A stretch of DNA of 64,000 nt, from positions 147,864 through 211,863 of the forward strand of contig NZ_FUXA01000008.1 of assembly GCF_900167085.1 (NCBI RefSeq), written 5' to 3'. Below, one piece after another: positions 27,251-37,200 of the stretch. Each line of letters opens with the position of its first letter. Position 1 is the first letter of the stretch. This DNA is from Eubacterium ruminantium (lineage in GTDB: Bacteria; Bacillota; Clostridia; Lachnospirales; Lachnospiraceae). The position numbers and the translations under genes were made by a program. Below the pieces are notes generated by a model that was not told where the DNA came from, made no database searches, and worked only from the letters and a program-made list of their open reading frames with translations.

Positions 27251-28540
27251 ATGTCACAGATAATGGAAAATCCTAAGGGTGGATGTGTTCTTGCAGGTAT
27301 AAATTCAGTGCTTGGTGCAATCCATAAAGTTTGTCCGATATATCATTCGGGACCGGGATGCTGCATGCAGAGTACAGCATCAGATCAAGGTCAGTCCGGA
27401 CATAAGAGTTCATGTTTTGTCAGCAGTGTGTCCATTCCTTCAAGCAATATGTTGGAGAAAGAGGTAGTTTTTGGCGGTGTAAATAAGTTAAGAACTACAA
27501 TTCAGGGAGCAGTTGATATAATTGATGCGGAAGCATATTTTGTCTTAACAGGATGTACAGCCGGCATCATCGGTGATGATATAGTAAGTGTCACAAGTGA
27601 ATTTCAGGAAAAAGGAATTCCGGTATATCCTATAGAAACTCCGGGATTTACAGGAGACAGTAATCTTGGCTATGAAACAGTTTGGAATACTCTCATCGAT
27701 CAGGTGGTAGAGGAAGGTGTCCCTAAAAATGATAAGCTTGTAAATATATTCGGTATTATTCCTTATCATGATCCGTTCTGGAGCGGAACACTTGAGGAGA
27801 TAGACAGAATACTTTCTAAGCTTGGTCTTGAGGTAAATACATTTTTCACTAAAGAACAGGGAATAGATACAATACGTAAAAGTTCGGGGGCTGCCCTCAA
27901 TATAATTGTAAATCCATGGTTATTTAAGGGACCTGCTAAGAAATATGAAGATAAGTTTGGGGTTCCAAGCATAAGAATTCCGGGACTTTTTATAGGTGCA
28001 ACAGATACAACTCGTTTTGTAAGAGAAGTTGCTGAAGCGTTAAATCTGGATAAAGCACTTGTTGATAGAGTTATCGAAGAGGAAGAAAAGTATGTATATA
28101 ACTATCTTGCTCAGGCTATTGGCGTAGTAAGCTGGAAGAGATTTGCGGTTGTTTCCGATGCAAATAGCGCCGTTGGTTTCACCAGATATCTTGCAAATGA
28201 TTACAGCTTTACACCTGTTCTGGTCATCATTTCAGAACCTATTTACAGACAGGAAGATAAAGACAGAATTATAGAACAGATAAATGATCTTGAATATGCT
28301 GTTCCACCTAAGGTTTTATTCCTTACCGATCAGTATGAGATAAATCAGGCAATACGAAATGAAGAGAAAGAGATCACTCTTATCGTGGGAAGCAGCAATG
28401 AGCGTGAAGTTGCATTAGAGAAGGAAATACAGTTTATCACAGGAGCATTTCCTATTAATGAGAGACTTATTTTCAACAGGACTTACACCGGTTACAGAGG
28501 AAGCCTGACATTAACCGAAGATTTATATGATAATCTGTAA
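27251..28540 (+). CDS. Nitrogenase component 1-like beta subunit (NifK-like)
   Basis: A 429-residue partner of the preceding gene, probably forming a heterotetramer with it. It keeps the three beta-side P-cluster cysteine positions: C12 (GGCVLAG), C37 or C38 (SGPGCCMQ) and C102 (LTGCTAGIIGDD). The C-terminal INERLIFNRTYTGYRGSLTL resembles the NifK ending. The N-terminal extension of NifK is missing, so the first cysteine is close to the start. GGAGG lies upstream of ATG 27251; the frame continues upstream but overlaps the alpha gene. Stop and start are separated by one base, so expression is coupled. Confidence 0.8.
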   Translation: MSQIMENPKGGCVLAGINSVLGAIHKVCPIYHSGPGCCMQSTASDQGQSGHKSSCFVSSVSIPSSNMLEKEVVFGGVNKLRTTIQGAVDIIDAEAYFVLTGCTAGIIGDDIVSVTSEFQEKGIPVYPIETPGFTGDSNLGYETVWNTLIDQVVEEGVPKNDKLVNIFGIIPYHDPFWSGTLEEIDRILSKLGLEVNTFFTKEQGIDTIRKSSGAALNIIVNPWLFKGPAKKYEDKFGVPSIRIPGLFIGATDTTRFVREVAEALNLDKALVDRVIEEEEKYVYNYLAQAIGVVSWKRFAVVSDANSAVGFTRYLANDYSFTPVLVIISEPIYRQEDKDRIIEQINDLEYAVPPKVLFLTDQYEINQAIRNEEKEITLIVGSSNEREVALEKEIQFITGAFPINERLIFNRTYTGYRGSLTLTEDLYDNL

Positions 28541-28609
28541 GGACAGTGCAGCCTATCGTAAGAAGGCAGTTTTATTTCCAAAATATATAGAGAGTGAGTC
28601 TACAAAATT

Positions 28610-29125
28610 ATGAGTAATAAGATATCTATCAGAAAAGCAAAGATCGGTGACGATAAAGTTCTTGCCGAGCTCGAAAGAAGCTGTTTTCCTGAAGCTGAAG
28701 CCGCTGATAGGGATACATTTATAAAGCGTCTTGAAAGTTACAGTGAACAATTTCTTGTGGTAGAGGTTTTAGATGAAGAGACAAAGGACTCAGGAAAAGT
28801 TATAGGTCTTGTTAACGGCCCCATAACAAAAGAAGAAAATCTCACAGATGAAATGTATGCAGATACAGGTTTTCATGACATTAACGGTTCATGGAAAATG
28901 ATATTCGGCGTAGAAACTCATCCGGATTTTCAGCATCAGGGCATTGCTTCACTTGCAATGAGAGCATGCATAGAGCAGGCAAAAGAAGAAGGAAGAAAAG
29001 GGCTTGTTCTTACGTGCAAGAAAGAACTTATTGGATTTTATGAAAGATTTGGTTTTCAGAATGAAGGTATTTCAGGTTCTGTCCATGGTGGAGCAGTCTG
29101 GTACCAAATGAGACTTAGTTTTTAA
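28610..29125 (+). CDS. GNAT-family N-acetyltransferase
   Basis: A 171-residue acetyl-CoA-dependent transferase. The acetyl-CoA motif is VETHPDFQHQGIASLAMRACIEQA (Q/RxxGxG/A type), and the C-terminal FYERFGFQNEG is typical. It resembles arylalkylamine/AANAT-like GNATs (ELERSCFPEAEAAD near the N-terminus). It lies 69 bases after the nitrogenase-like pair and may be cotranscribed, with a terminator after it. Substrate unknown. Confidence 0.85.
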   Translation: MSNKISIRKAKIGDDKVLAELERSCFPEAEAADRDTFIKRLESYSEQFLVVEVLDEETKDSGKVIGLVNGPITKEENLTDEMYADTGFHDINGSWKMIFGVETHPDFQHQGIASLAMRACIEQAKEEGRKGLVLTCKKELIGFYERFGFQNEGISGSVHGGAVWYQMRLSF

Positions 29126-29179
29126 AAAATACGAGTCAAATAATAGTTTAATTGATACTATTATCTGACTCGTTTTTTA
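29123..29179. terminator. Bidirectional terminator between GNAT and GH43 genes
   Basis: ACGAGTCA-AATAATAGT pairs with ACTATTAT-TGACTCGT over about 17 positions (29131-29172). It is flanked by AAAAAA on the left and TTTTTT on the right, so it can stop transcription from both converging genes. Confidence 0.85.
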
Positions 29180-29198
29180 GTATTTATTATTCAGAAAA

Positions 29199-30578
29199 TT
29201 ATTTCATAAATACGAAGCTTTCAAGTTCAAAGAGTGGTCTTCCCTTGAAGTAATCAGCCATCCATCCTGAGTAATCTGTTTCGATTGTGAAGTAAACAGC
29301 ATGAACACCTGTTACGGCTTCAACAACTTCTGTAATAACTTCATCATCATGTCCGATTGTGATGCTTCCAATCTTCTTACCAACTGTCTTAACTGTAGTA
29401 AGCTTATCAGCGGAATCTACACCATCGATATAGATATTCATTCTGCAGTCTCCGCCAAGACCGCGAACTTTAGCTGCGAATTCCATTGTCTTGCTTCCGA
29501 AATCTTCACCGAAATCAAAATATCTATATCCGATAATTGTTTCGTCTGTGATATTTCTGATGAAACGTGAGAATACATTTCTCTCTGAGATAAATGCACC
29601 GCCTGTAAGAACACATGCAAGATCTGCATCTGTAATCTGGTAAGGATTAAGCGCATTTTCAAAACCGAGACATGTTGTTTCTACCATTGGGATAGATCCG
29701 TCAGGAAGGATTTCAATCTTTTCAACACATCCGCGTCTTGACATGATAGTTCCGTTTGTCATTCTGTGATAGAAGACATACCACTGTCCGTTGACGTTCA
29801 TTATTGAACCGTGATCATTTCCACCAGGATAATCAGCACCACTGTCAATGATGAATCCTCTGAATTTGAATGGGCCTGTTGGGCTGTCAGATGTTGCATA
29901 AGCAAGCTTAGGACAATCATTAGGTGAGTAGATCATGTAATATGTATCGCCAATCTTACGCATAGAAGCTGCTTCGAAGAATAACTTTTCATTTGTATCG
30001 AATCCGGCTTCTGCATCTACTTCAGATGGGATGAAATCTTTGATGATAGTACCATCGATGACTTCATACATATTATCAGCATTAAGTTCTGCTAATTCTG
30101 ACTTAAGATAACCGCAGTAAATATAAGCTCTTCCGTCATCATCAACGAATACAGCAGGATCGATGAAGATACCGTCATTGAATGCACCCGGGGTATTGCA
30201 CTTTGTCTGTGAAAGGAACTTGAAAGGTCCTTCAGGTCTGTCGCTTACTGCAACACAGCCGTTCTGTCCTTCTATATATGCATAAAGATAGTATTTTCCG
30301 TCTTTTTCAATAACGTCTGGTGCGAAAAGTTTAGAATTATCTGTTGTATAATCTGTATCAGAATCATAATCTCTTGTTTTTCCAACTCTGAAAATATCAC
30401 CATGACATACCCACTCATTTGGATTTGTTACAGGTGCACTCCAGCACTTTAATACACAGTCGCAGAATTCTCCGTTTCCTGCTTTGTCATGAGAACCGTA
30501 AATATAAATTCTGTCTCCGAAAACACGTGGTTCTCCGTCAGGAATATATTCCCATTTTGGTAAATATGGATTTGCCAT
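29199..30578 (-). CDS. Glycoside hydrolase family 43-like enzyme with C-terminal carbohydrate-binding domain
   Basis: A 459-residue protein with an N-terminal five-bladed beta-propeller of GH43 type (about residues 1-310). The likely base aspartate is in YIPDGEPRVFGDRIYIYGSHD, the pKa modulator in FIDPAVFVDDDG and the acid glutamate in FFEAASMRKIGDTYY. A beta-sandwich resembling CBM6 follows (about 330-459). GH43 enzymes act on arabinosyl or xylosyl bonds. No signal peptide is present, so it should act in the cytosol on imported oligosaccharides. GGAGGA precedes the ATG. Substrate is inferred. Confidence 0.85.
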   Translation of the reverse strand: MANPYLPKWEYIPDGEPRVFGDRIYIYGSHDKAGNGEFCDCVLKCWSAPVTNPNEWVCHGDIFRVGKTRDYDSDTDYTTDNSKLFAPDVIEKDGKYYLYAYIEGQNGCVAVSDRPEGPFKFLSQTKCNTPGAFNDGIFIDPAVFVDDDGRAYIYCGYLKSELAELNADNMYEVIDGTIIKDFIPSEVDAEAGFDTNEKLFFEAASMRKIGDTYYMIYSPNDCPKLAYATSDSPTGPFKFRGFIIDSGADYPGGNDHGSIMNVNGQWYVFYHRMTNGTIMSRRGCVEKIEILPDGSIPMVETTCLGFENALNPYQITDADLACVLTGGAFISERNVFSRFIRNITDETIIGYRYFDFGEDFGSKTMEFAAKVRGLGGDCRMNIYIDGVDSADKLTTVKTVGKKIGSITIGHDDEVITEVVEAVTGVHAVYFTIETDYSGWMADYFKGRPLFELESFVFMK

Positions 30579-30687
30579 AATTATCCTCCTTAGAACAAAT
30601 AAATATCGAACATAAGTCGTAAAATTAATATAACATAAAACTGTTGGAAGGGATAATATATTTTATAATTAACAGAGGATTTTTCGC

Positions 30688-30716
30688 TTTACATTTATAA
30701 TGATGTAGTCTATAAT
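30688..30716 (+). promoter_or_regulatory. Promoter of the thrS T-box transcript
   Basis: TTTACA at 30688-30693 and a perfect TATAAT at 30711-30716 with a 17-base spacer. Transcription would begin near 30723, just before the conserved 5' end of the T-box. Confidence 0.7.
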
Positions 30717-30722
30717 TCATTA

Positions 30723-31080
30723 AACACATATTTAAATCGTTGATGAGAAGAGTAGGTTGTGTGAAATGTCACAGAGAATGGTGTCTTTTTATTGATCATT
30801 CGGATTATAATCGGATGAAGATAAAATGTGCTGTAAACACCCGGCTGAGTAGCCTTCGCGAAAACTACCTCGGAGAGACCTGCAAACAGGTACGGTGATT
30901 CCGTTATAATCATAATGAGAGATTCGGTTTGATGATTCTATTATGAAGAACTTTGAACATTGACAGATGTTTACAGTAGATAAATACACAGAAGATCATC
31001 CGGATAAGTCGGGTGGAACCGCGCACGAGAATATTATGCGTCCCTTGCATTACTAACGTAATGTGAGGGACGCTTTTTGC
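30723..31080 (+). promoter_or_regulatory. T-box riboswitch controlling thrS
   Basis: Senses uncharged tRNA and permits read-through into thrS. The 5' region carries GATGAGAAGAGTAGG and an AG-bulge-like CAGAGAATGG. The T-box sequence GGGTGGAACCGCG is at 31011-31023. The terminator is a long hairpin, GCGTCCCTTGCATTAC (31038-31053) pairing with GTAATGTGAGGGACGC (31058-31073), followed by five T. The ThrS gene downstream makes tRNA-Thr the expected ligand. I could not place the specifier codon with confidence; several ACC triplets occur (for example near 30878). Confidence 0.88.
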
Positions 31081-31095
31081 GTACTGAGCGAGTCA

Positions 31096-31197
31096 AGCAC
31101 ATGCGCAGCATGTGCTCCCTCTAAAGAAGAAAGGCCTCATGCTTGCATGAAAGGACTTGCTTCTTTAGAGGGTGTACATGTCCCGAAGGGGCATGTA
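31096..31197 (+). repeat. Run of three hairpins after the thrS T-box terminator
   Basis: AGCACATGC-GCA-GCATGTGCT at 31096-31116. Then a long stem of CCTCTAAAGAAG (31118-31129) with CTTCTTTAGAGG (31160-31171), holding a small CATG-CTTG-CATG loop. Then TACATGTCCC-GAA-GGGGCATGTA at 31175-31197. They follow one another with almost no gap and lie in the thrS leader. No known riboswitch is recognised. Confidence 0.75.
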
Positions 31198-31213
31198 TTT
31201 GACGAGCGTGCGA

Positions 31214-31370
31214 CATTCGATAAATCATGAAATGATTTATCGAATGCTTAACTGGGTTTTGTTGATAAATCATGAAATGATTTATCGAATGATTAACCGG
31301 ATGAAAAAACCTTTCATGATTTATCGAATGGTTAACCGGGTTTTGTTGATAAATCATGAAATGATTTATC
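31214..31370 (+). repeat. Repeated palindrome family in the thrS leader
   Basis: The palindrome GATAAATCAT-GAA-ATGATTTATC occurs at 31218-31242 (within a longer CATTCG...CGAATG stem starting at 31214), at 31264-31286 and at 31348-31370, with a half copy at 31313-31331. Copies are joined by AATG(G/A/C)TTAAC(C/T)GG linkers, two followed by GTTTTGTT, so the whole is an imperfect direct repeat of palindromes. It ends 44 bases before the thrS start. Confidence 0.82.
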
Positions 31371-31414
31371 AGATGAAAAACATTGTAAAAAATTATTATA
31401 AAGGAGAGAAAAAT

Positions 31415-33238
31415 ATGTCAAGAGAAGATATGTCTAAAGAGGAATACAGAGAATATTTCCTCGCTAACTACCGCCATTCGATGGCACATATCCTTGCAAA
31501 AGCTGTTATCGAGATTTTCGGCAAGGAAAATGTACAGTATGCTATTGGACCACAGATTGATGATGGAATGTACTATGATTTTGTACTTCCAAGAACAGTA
31601 ACTAAAGATGATTACAAGACTATTGAAGATAAAATGAGAGAGATCATTAAGCGTCGTGAGGATTTCCGTCGTGAGGAGATCAGCAGAGATGCAGCTCTTT
31701 CAATGTTCAAGGATCAGAAGTTCAAGTATGAGATCATTAAAGATCTTCCTGAAGATGAACTTCTTACAATCTACTACACAGGTGATGATTATGTAGATCT
31801 TTGCCGCGGACCTCATGTATTTAATTCAGAGGAACTTATGAATGTTGCTTTCCAGGTTAAGTCTGTTTCAGGTGCTTACTGGAGAGGAAATGAAAAGCTT
31901 GATCAGCTTCAGAGAATTTATGTTTATGTATATCCTGACAAGAATGCACTTAAAGAGCATCTTGCATTTATTAAAGAAGCTATGGAGCGCGACCACAAGA
32001 AGATCGGACCTGAGCAGGAACTTTTCATGTTCGATGAGTCTGCACCGGGTATGCCATACTGGCTTCCAAGAGGTTTCAAGCTTTACAATGCTATGCTTCA
32101 GTTCTGGAGAGGAATTCATGAAGAGCATGGTTATCAGGAAATCCTTGCACCTGTGATCAACCACAAGAGACTTTGGGAGACATCAGGACATTGGGGACAT
32201 TATAAGGAAAATATGTTCCTTGTAACAACAGCAAATGTTGATGAAGAGACAGATAAAGAAGTTATAGATACAGATGTTCAGTACGCTATCAAGCCTATGA
32301 ACTGCCCAAATGCTATCAACGTATATAAGAACGGACTTCACAGCTATAAGGAACTTCCGATCAGATACAGCGAGACACAGGTTATTCATAGACGTGAGAA
32401 GAGCGGTGAGTTAAATGGTCTTTTCCGTGTACAGATGTTCCATCAGGACGATGATCATACATTCCTTACAGAAGAAATGATCGAATCTGAAATCGGAGAT
32501 ATCATGGATATCGCAAAATATATCTATGAAACATTTGGTCTTACATATGCAGCAGAGCTTTCTACAAGACCTGAAGATTTCATGGGTTCACCTGAACTCT
32601 GGGATGCTGCCGAAGCATCATTAAAGCGTATTCTTGATAAGAAATACGGCGAAGGAAATTATGAGATAAATGAAGGCGACGGAGCATTTTATGGTCCTAA
32701 GATCGACCTTAAGATGAAGGACTGTCTTGGACGTGAGTGGCAGATGGGTACTATTCAGCTTGACTTCCAGCTTCCGCTTAACTTTGATCTTAAATATATT
32801 GCAGCAGACGGAACACAGAAGAGACCTGTTATGATCCACAGAGCTATCTTTGGTTCATTTGAAAGATTCATCGGTATACTTATCGAGAACTTCAAGGGTG
32901 CATTCCCATTCTGGCTTTCACCATATCAGGTAGGAATCGTTCCTATCAGAGAAGAGCATAATGAATATGCAAAGAAAGTTGAGAAGGCTCTTCGTGCAGC
33001 AGGAGTAAGAGTTGAAGCTGATTACTCTGATGAAAATATGAAGAACAAGATCAAGGGATTCAAGAAATATAAGGAGCCATACATCCTTGTTCTCGGTGAT
33101 AAGGAAGCTGAAGAAGGAACTGTTTCAATCAATATCAGAGGAAATAAGCAGGCAAATGGTGTTCCTCTCGATAAATTTATAGAAGCATGTCGTGAACTTA
33201 ATCTTAATCATTCACTCGATATTACGGAGGAATTTTAA
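31415..33238 (+). CDS. thrS: Threonyl-tRNA synthetase lacking the TGS domain
   Basis: Charges tRNA-Thr. The 607 residues begin MSREDMSKEEYREYF and enter the editing domain almost at once (YRHSMAHILAKAV, HxxxH-type zinc/editing motif), so the N-terminal TGS domain of about 60 residues is absent. The class II core has motif 2 (RYSETQVIHRREKSGELNGLFR), zinc-binding MNCPNA and motif 3 (MIHRAIFGSFERFIGILIE). The anticodon-binding domain is at the C-terminus. AAGGAGAG precedes ATG 31415. An in-frame extension reaches 31172, but it only translates the palindromes. Controlled by the upstream T-box. Confidence 0.95.
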   Translation: MSREDMSKEEYREYFLANYRHSMAHILAKAVIEIFGKENVQYAIGPQIDDGMYYDFVLPRTVTKDDYKTIEDKMREIIKRREDFRREEISRDAALSMFKDQKFKYEIIKDLPEDELLTIYYTGDDYVDLCRGPHVFNSEELMNVAFQVKSVSGAYWRGNEKLDQLQRIYVYVYPDKNALKEHLAFIKEAMERDHKKIGPEQELFMFDESAPGMPYWLPRGFKLYNAMLQFWRGIHEEHGYQEILAPVINHKRLWETSGHWGHYKENMFLVTTANVDEETDKEVIDTDVQYAIKPMNCPNAINVYKNGLHSYKELPIRYSETQVIHRREKSGELNGLFRVQMFHQDDDHTFLTEEMIESEIGDIMDIAKYIYETFGLTYAAELSTRPEDFMGSPELWDAAEASLKRILDKKYGEGNYEINEGDGAFYGPKIDLKMKDCLGREWQMGTIQLDFQLPLNFDLKYIAADGTQKRPVMIHRAIFGSFERFIGILIENFKGAFPFWLSPYQVGIVPIREEHNEYAKKVEKALRAAGVRVEADYSDENMKNKIKGFKKYKEPYILVLGDKEAEEGTVSINIRGNKQANGVPLDKFIEACRELNLNHSLDITEEF

Positions 33239-33243
33239 TCTAA

Positions 33244-34029
33244 ATGGGGTTACAGTTAAAAGGTGATCCGGAGGAGATTGATAAGATTCTGAAAAGTTCT
33301 GAAAATGTTTATTACTTCGATGATGCAGGCATTGATGACACGGAAGTCGTCAGCCTGTATTCTCGAGCAAGACATGTCAAGGATGAGTATGAATTTCAGT
33401 ATGAGACAACATTTACCAGAGAAAAAGAAGTTGTTTCAGGAATGAGAACTTCCGCAATATATGTTGGGATATGCATAGCGGTTTATGCATTATATATTAT
33501 AGTGGAAATGCTTTTTTTCAGAGCTCCGGAACTTATTACAACATGGAGATCAATACTGGCGGTAATTCATGTAATACTTATGTTTTTTGTATTCTTAGTA
33601 ACCGTATGTATTCTTTTGCCATGCTCGATAAATTTTCTTAAGCAGTGTTATATGTACTTTCTTTATACGGGGAAGGCAAAAAAATGGGACGATGCCAGAG
33701 ATAAATATCACACCATTAATATTAATGATGAGAGAGAATTTCTCAAAAGAAAATTAAGTGATTACGAAAGACTTTTCGGTGAATTTGAAAAGATCGATAA
33801 AAGCAGAACAGCTCTGTTTCATACGAAAGAAGAGCAGTTACAAGTTAATGAACTTGTAAAAAGTATAAACAAAAATACAATAGATGAAATGCACCGGTTT
33901 ATAAATCATATAGATTACAAGGCACCTAATTATGTCGATAAAAAAGATATAAGCGGATGGTGGGCGCTTCTTAATGCGGCGATAGTGCTTGCTATAGCTT
34001 TTTACAGCCTTGCAAGCGGAATGTTATAA
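33244..34029 (+). CDS. Membrane protein of unknown function
   Basis: A 261-residue protein I do not recognise. It has two adjacent membrane segments (about residues 70-92, IYVGICIAVYALYIIVEML, and 105-127, ILAVIHVILMFFVFLVTVCILL) and a third at the C-terminus (about 240-258, ALLNAAIVLAIAFYSL). The charged region between (135-230) is helical. It begins 5 bases after the thrS stop with GGAGG 13 bases upstream, so it is likely read through from thrS. Confidence 0.7.
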   Translation: MGLQLKGDPEEIDKILKSSENVYYFDDAGIDDTEVVSLYSRARHVKDEYEFQYETTFTREKEVVSGMRTSAIYVGICIAVYALYIIVEMLFFRAPELITTWRSILAVIHVILMFFVFLVTVCILLPCSINFLKQCYMYFLYTGKAKKWDDARDKYHTININDEREFLKRKLSDYERLFGEFEKIDKSRTALFHTKEEQLQVNELVKSINKNTIDEMHRFINHIDYKAPNYVDKKDISGWWALLNAAIVLAIAFYSLASGML

Positions 34030-34096
34030 CTTAAAGAGGTCTTACTCGGAATACCACAAAATTCGGCAATTTGGGATAAAACCTAAGTGCTGGCGG

Positions 34097-34125
34097 TTGA
34101 ATAAAAGTGAAAAATATTATATAGT
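34097..34125 (+). promoter_or_regulatory. Probable promoter of the EAL protein gene
   Basis: TTGAAT at 34097-34102 and TATAGT at 34120-34125, 17 bases apart. About 75 bases of leader follow, including a small hairpin AGCCG-AAGGGGAA-CGGCT at 34142-34159. Confidence 0.55.
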
Positions 34126-34201
34126 ATAGGTAGTATTATTTAGCCGAAGGGGAACGGCTTTTGGGGTTGATATATAATGTATTTCATAGGGAGAGTTGTG
34201 T

Positions 34202-37200
34202 ATGGGTGGTAGAAAAAGATTAGCTCTCTTTGTTGGACAGCCGGAGGAAGATTTTCAGAGAAGATTTATAGAAGGGTTTGCAAAAGAGGCATTCGAATTC
34301 GGAATGGATGTCTGTGTGTTTTCTATGTTTAAAAAGTATCAGGATACAGCCTCGCGTGAAAAGGGGGATTCCAATATTTTCACGTTGGCTAATCCTGATT
34401 TTTTTGATGGGATTGTTATTCTGAAGGATACGATACAATCGGAGGATGCTGCCGAAGAACTGGAGCAGCGTATTAAAGATACATATGATAAACCTGTACT
34501 GGTTGTTGATAAAGAAAGTAAGTACTTTAAGAGTGTATATATAAATGGTTATGATCCTATGGTTCAACTTACGAATCATCTGATTGAAGATCACGGTGTC
34601 AAAGACATTGCATTTCTTGCGGGAAAAAGCTGGCACCGACATTCAAATGAAAGGCTTTCTGCATTTCTTGAATCCATGAGAAGTCATAAATTAAATGTTA
34701 CGGATGACAGGATCATCGAAGGTGATTTCTGGTATACCAGTGGTGAACAGTGCTTGCTTTCTCTTATAAACAGCAACAAACCGCTTCCGGAAGCCATTAT
34801 CTGTGCAAATGATCAGATGGCTATAGGGCTTTGTAAGGCACTGACTGACAGAGGTTACAGAGTGCCGGAAGACATTTTGATTGTAGGTGCGGATTCTATT
34901 ATAGAGGGACAGACAAGTCCTAGGAGCCTTACTTCATATCTTTCACCGGCGTCGGAGCTTGGTGCATTTTCGGTTGAATGTCTTTTTGATCTTAAAGCAA
35001 AGAGATTACTCAGAAAATTTGAGGGAAAATCCCGGGCCCTTTTCGGAGAGAGCTGTGGCTGCTTCAATAAAAATATGCCTACATACAATTTGAAGAGAGA
35101 TGAGTGGGATACAGACATTTCCTCGGAAGGATTTGAGTCTGTAAATAATACCATGTTCGAGAATCTGCTGCTTCAAACCAATATAAATGATTACATCAGT
35201 TCTGTATATTCATATGCTTATCAGATAAAAGATGCTGACTGTTTCCATCTTTGTCTTGTAAGCAGCCTCAAATATCTTAATCAAAATGAGGTTTATATAC
35301 CTAAAAATGAAGGCTATCCGAAGAAAATGGTACATGCCATAAGATATAACAGGAATAATCTCGACAACCTCGTAAGCATGGATGATACATTCGAGACGTC
35401 AGAAATGCTTCCTGATATCTATGTGCGAAAAGATGAGCCATATATTTATTATTTCAATCCTGTATTTTTTGAAGACAGATGCTTTGGTTATGCAGTGGTC
35501 GGTTTCTGCAACAAACCCAAAACCTATGACGAGAATTATCGCAGATGGATCAATTTAGTTTCCGGAGGTCTTGAGGTTCTGAGGCGACACAGTACCATGG
35601 ATATGGTCAAGGAGCAGATCTATAAGCTCAGAACCGGTAAGTTCATGAAGACCAGCGAGGTCTATGAGAATCTAAGTACTGATGATAAGAAGAAATACGA
35701 GACAGTCAAAGATATACTTGATAATAATCTTCTAAAATATAACTTCCAGCCGATAGTAAGCGCTGTGGACGGAAGCATCTATTCTTATGAAGCATTGATG
35801 CGTTCTACAACCAGAGAACCTATACCGCCACTGGTTATCCTTAAGTTTGCCGGTATGATGGACAGGTTGTCGGATGTTGAGACTGCTACGTTCAGAAATG
35901 TTCTTAATATTATTGAAAAAAGTAAACAAAAAATAAATGGTGCCAAGATATTTATCAACAGTATTCCGGGCATAAGTGTCAAAGATATTGACGAACTTGA
36001 GAAAAATCTTTCCGAGCATTGTGACACCGTTGTTGTGGAACTTACTGAAGAAGCTGAACTTTCGGAAGAAGAACTTGATAATCTCAAGGAATTCTATGAG
36101 AGAAATAATATCGAGATTGCCATAGATGATTATGGTACGGGATATTCAAATGTCAGTAACCTGCTTAGATATGTTCCGAATTACGTTAAGATTGACAGAA
36201 GCCTTTTGAGTGATATTCAAAATAAGCCGCAGAAGGAGCATTTTGTAAGAGAGATCATTAACTTCTGCCATGATAACGGAATCAAGGCTCTGGCAGAAGG
36301 CGTTGAAACATCCGAAGAATTGAGAACGGTAATTCATTTGGGAGTTGATCTTATCCAGGGATATTATACTGCGAAACCTGCAGAGAATTTTTTGGAACAC
36401 ATAGATGAGAAAAAGATAAGCGAGATCAAATCATATCATCAGGAAAGAAGCGACGGTAAGGTGAAGAGCATCTATGTTGCCGGAAAGACTAACAGAATTT
36501 CACTTCTCAACCTTTCAAATGATGGATGCACCGATATCGTTATCGGCCGCGAAGGCATGGTATATAATGATGTAACGATTGTTGGCATGCCATCTCATAA
36601 AACTGATATCCATATCAGGATCGAGCCGAGGTATTCCGGAAGAGTAACACTGGAAAATGTTTATCTTTCAAACGTTAAGAACAGACCATGTATAGAGGTT
36701 GGCGAGCATGCAGAGCTTGTGTTGGCTATTGAGGGTGATAATATTCTTGATAATGCCGGAATCATGGTTCCGGAGTCGTCAAAATTTACGCTTGAAGGAA
36801 ATGGAAATATGACCATTACGCTGAATAGTAAAGACTATTTCGGCATAGGAAATGATATGAAATCCCGACATGGCGAACTGAGATTTTTACATGCCGGAAA
36901 GCTTAACATATACGGATACGGAACCAACGGAGTCGGAATCGGTTCCGGTCTTGGAGGAGTAATAAAAATTAAAGGCGGTCAGTTCGGAATCACACTTAAC
37001 GGTATAAAAAGTGTTGGTGTGGGTAATCTTGAAGGACATACGGATTGCCTTGTTAAGAGTTGTGCATTCGAGGCTGAACTCTCTGTATCTAAGGGAGTCG
37101 GAATCGGCTCTTTAACTAAAGATGCCCTGGTAAGAGTGGAAAAAACTTCTGTAAAGATAAACGGAGATGCCAAGGAATTTGTAGGAATGGGAACCTTAGG

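Noticed and set aside
25795-28540. True dinitrogen-fixing nitrogenase
   Set aside because: No NifH or cofactor assembly genes in the window, the beta N-terminus is short and the cofactor histidine position appears to be Met.
30710-30989. Small minus-strand ORFs opposite the T-box
   Set aside because: They coincide with structured T-box RNA and have no ribosome binding site or recognisable protein pattern.
31172-31414. N-terminal extension of ThrS
   Set aside because: The extra 81 residues translate palindromes and the hairpin spacer, do not resemble a TGS domain, and a strong AAGGAGAG lies before the ATG at 31415.
34040-34195. c-di-GMP riboswitch before the EAL gene
   Set aside because: The region has a promoter and a small hairpin, but the conserved GEMM-I or GEMM-II core is not found.
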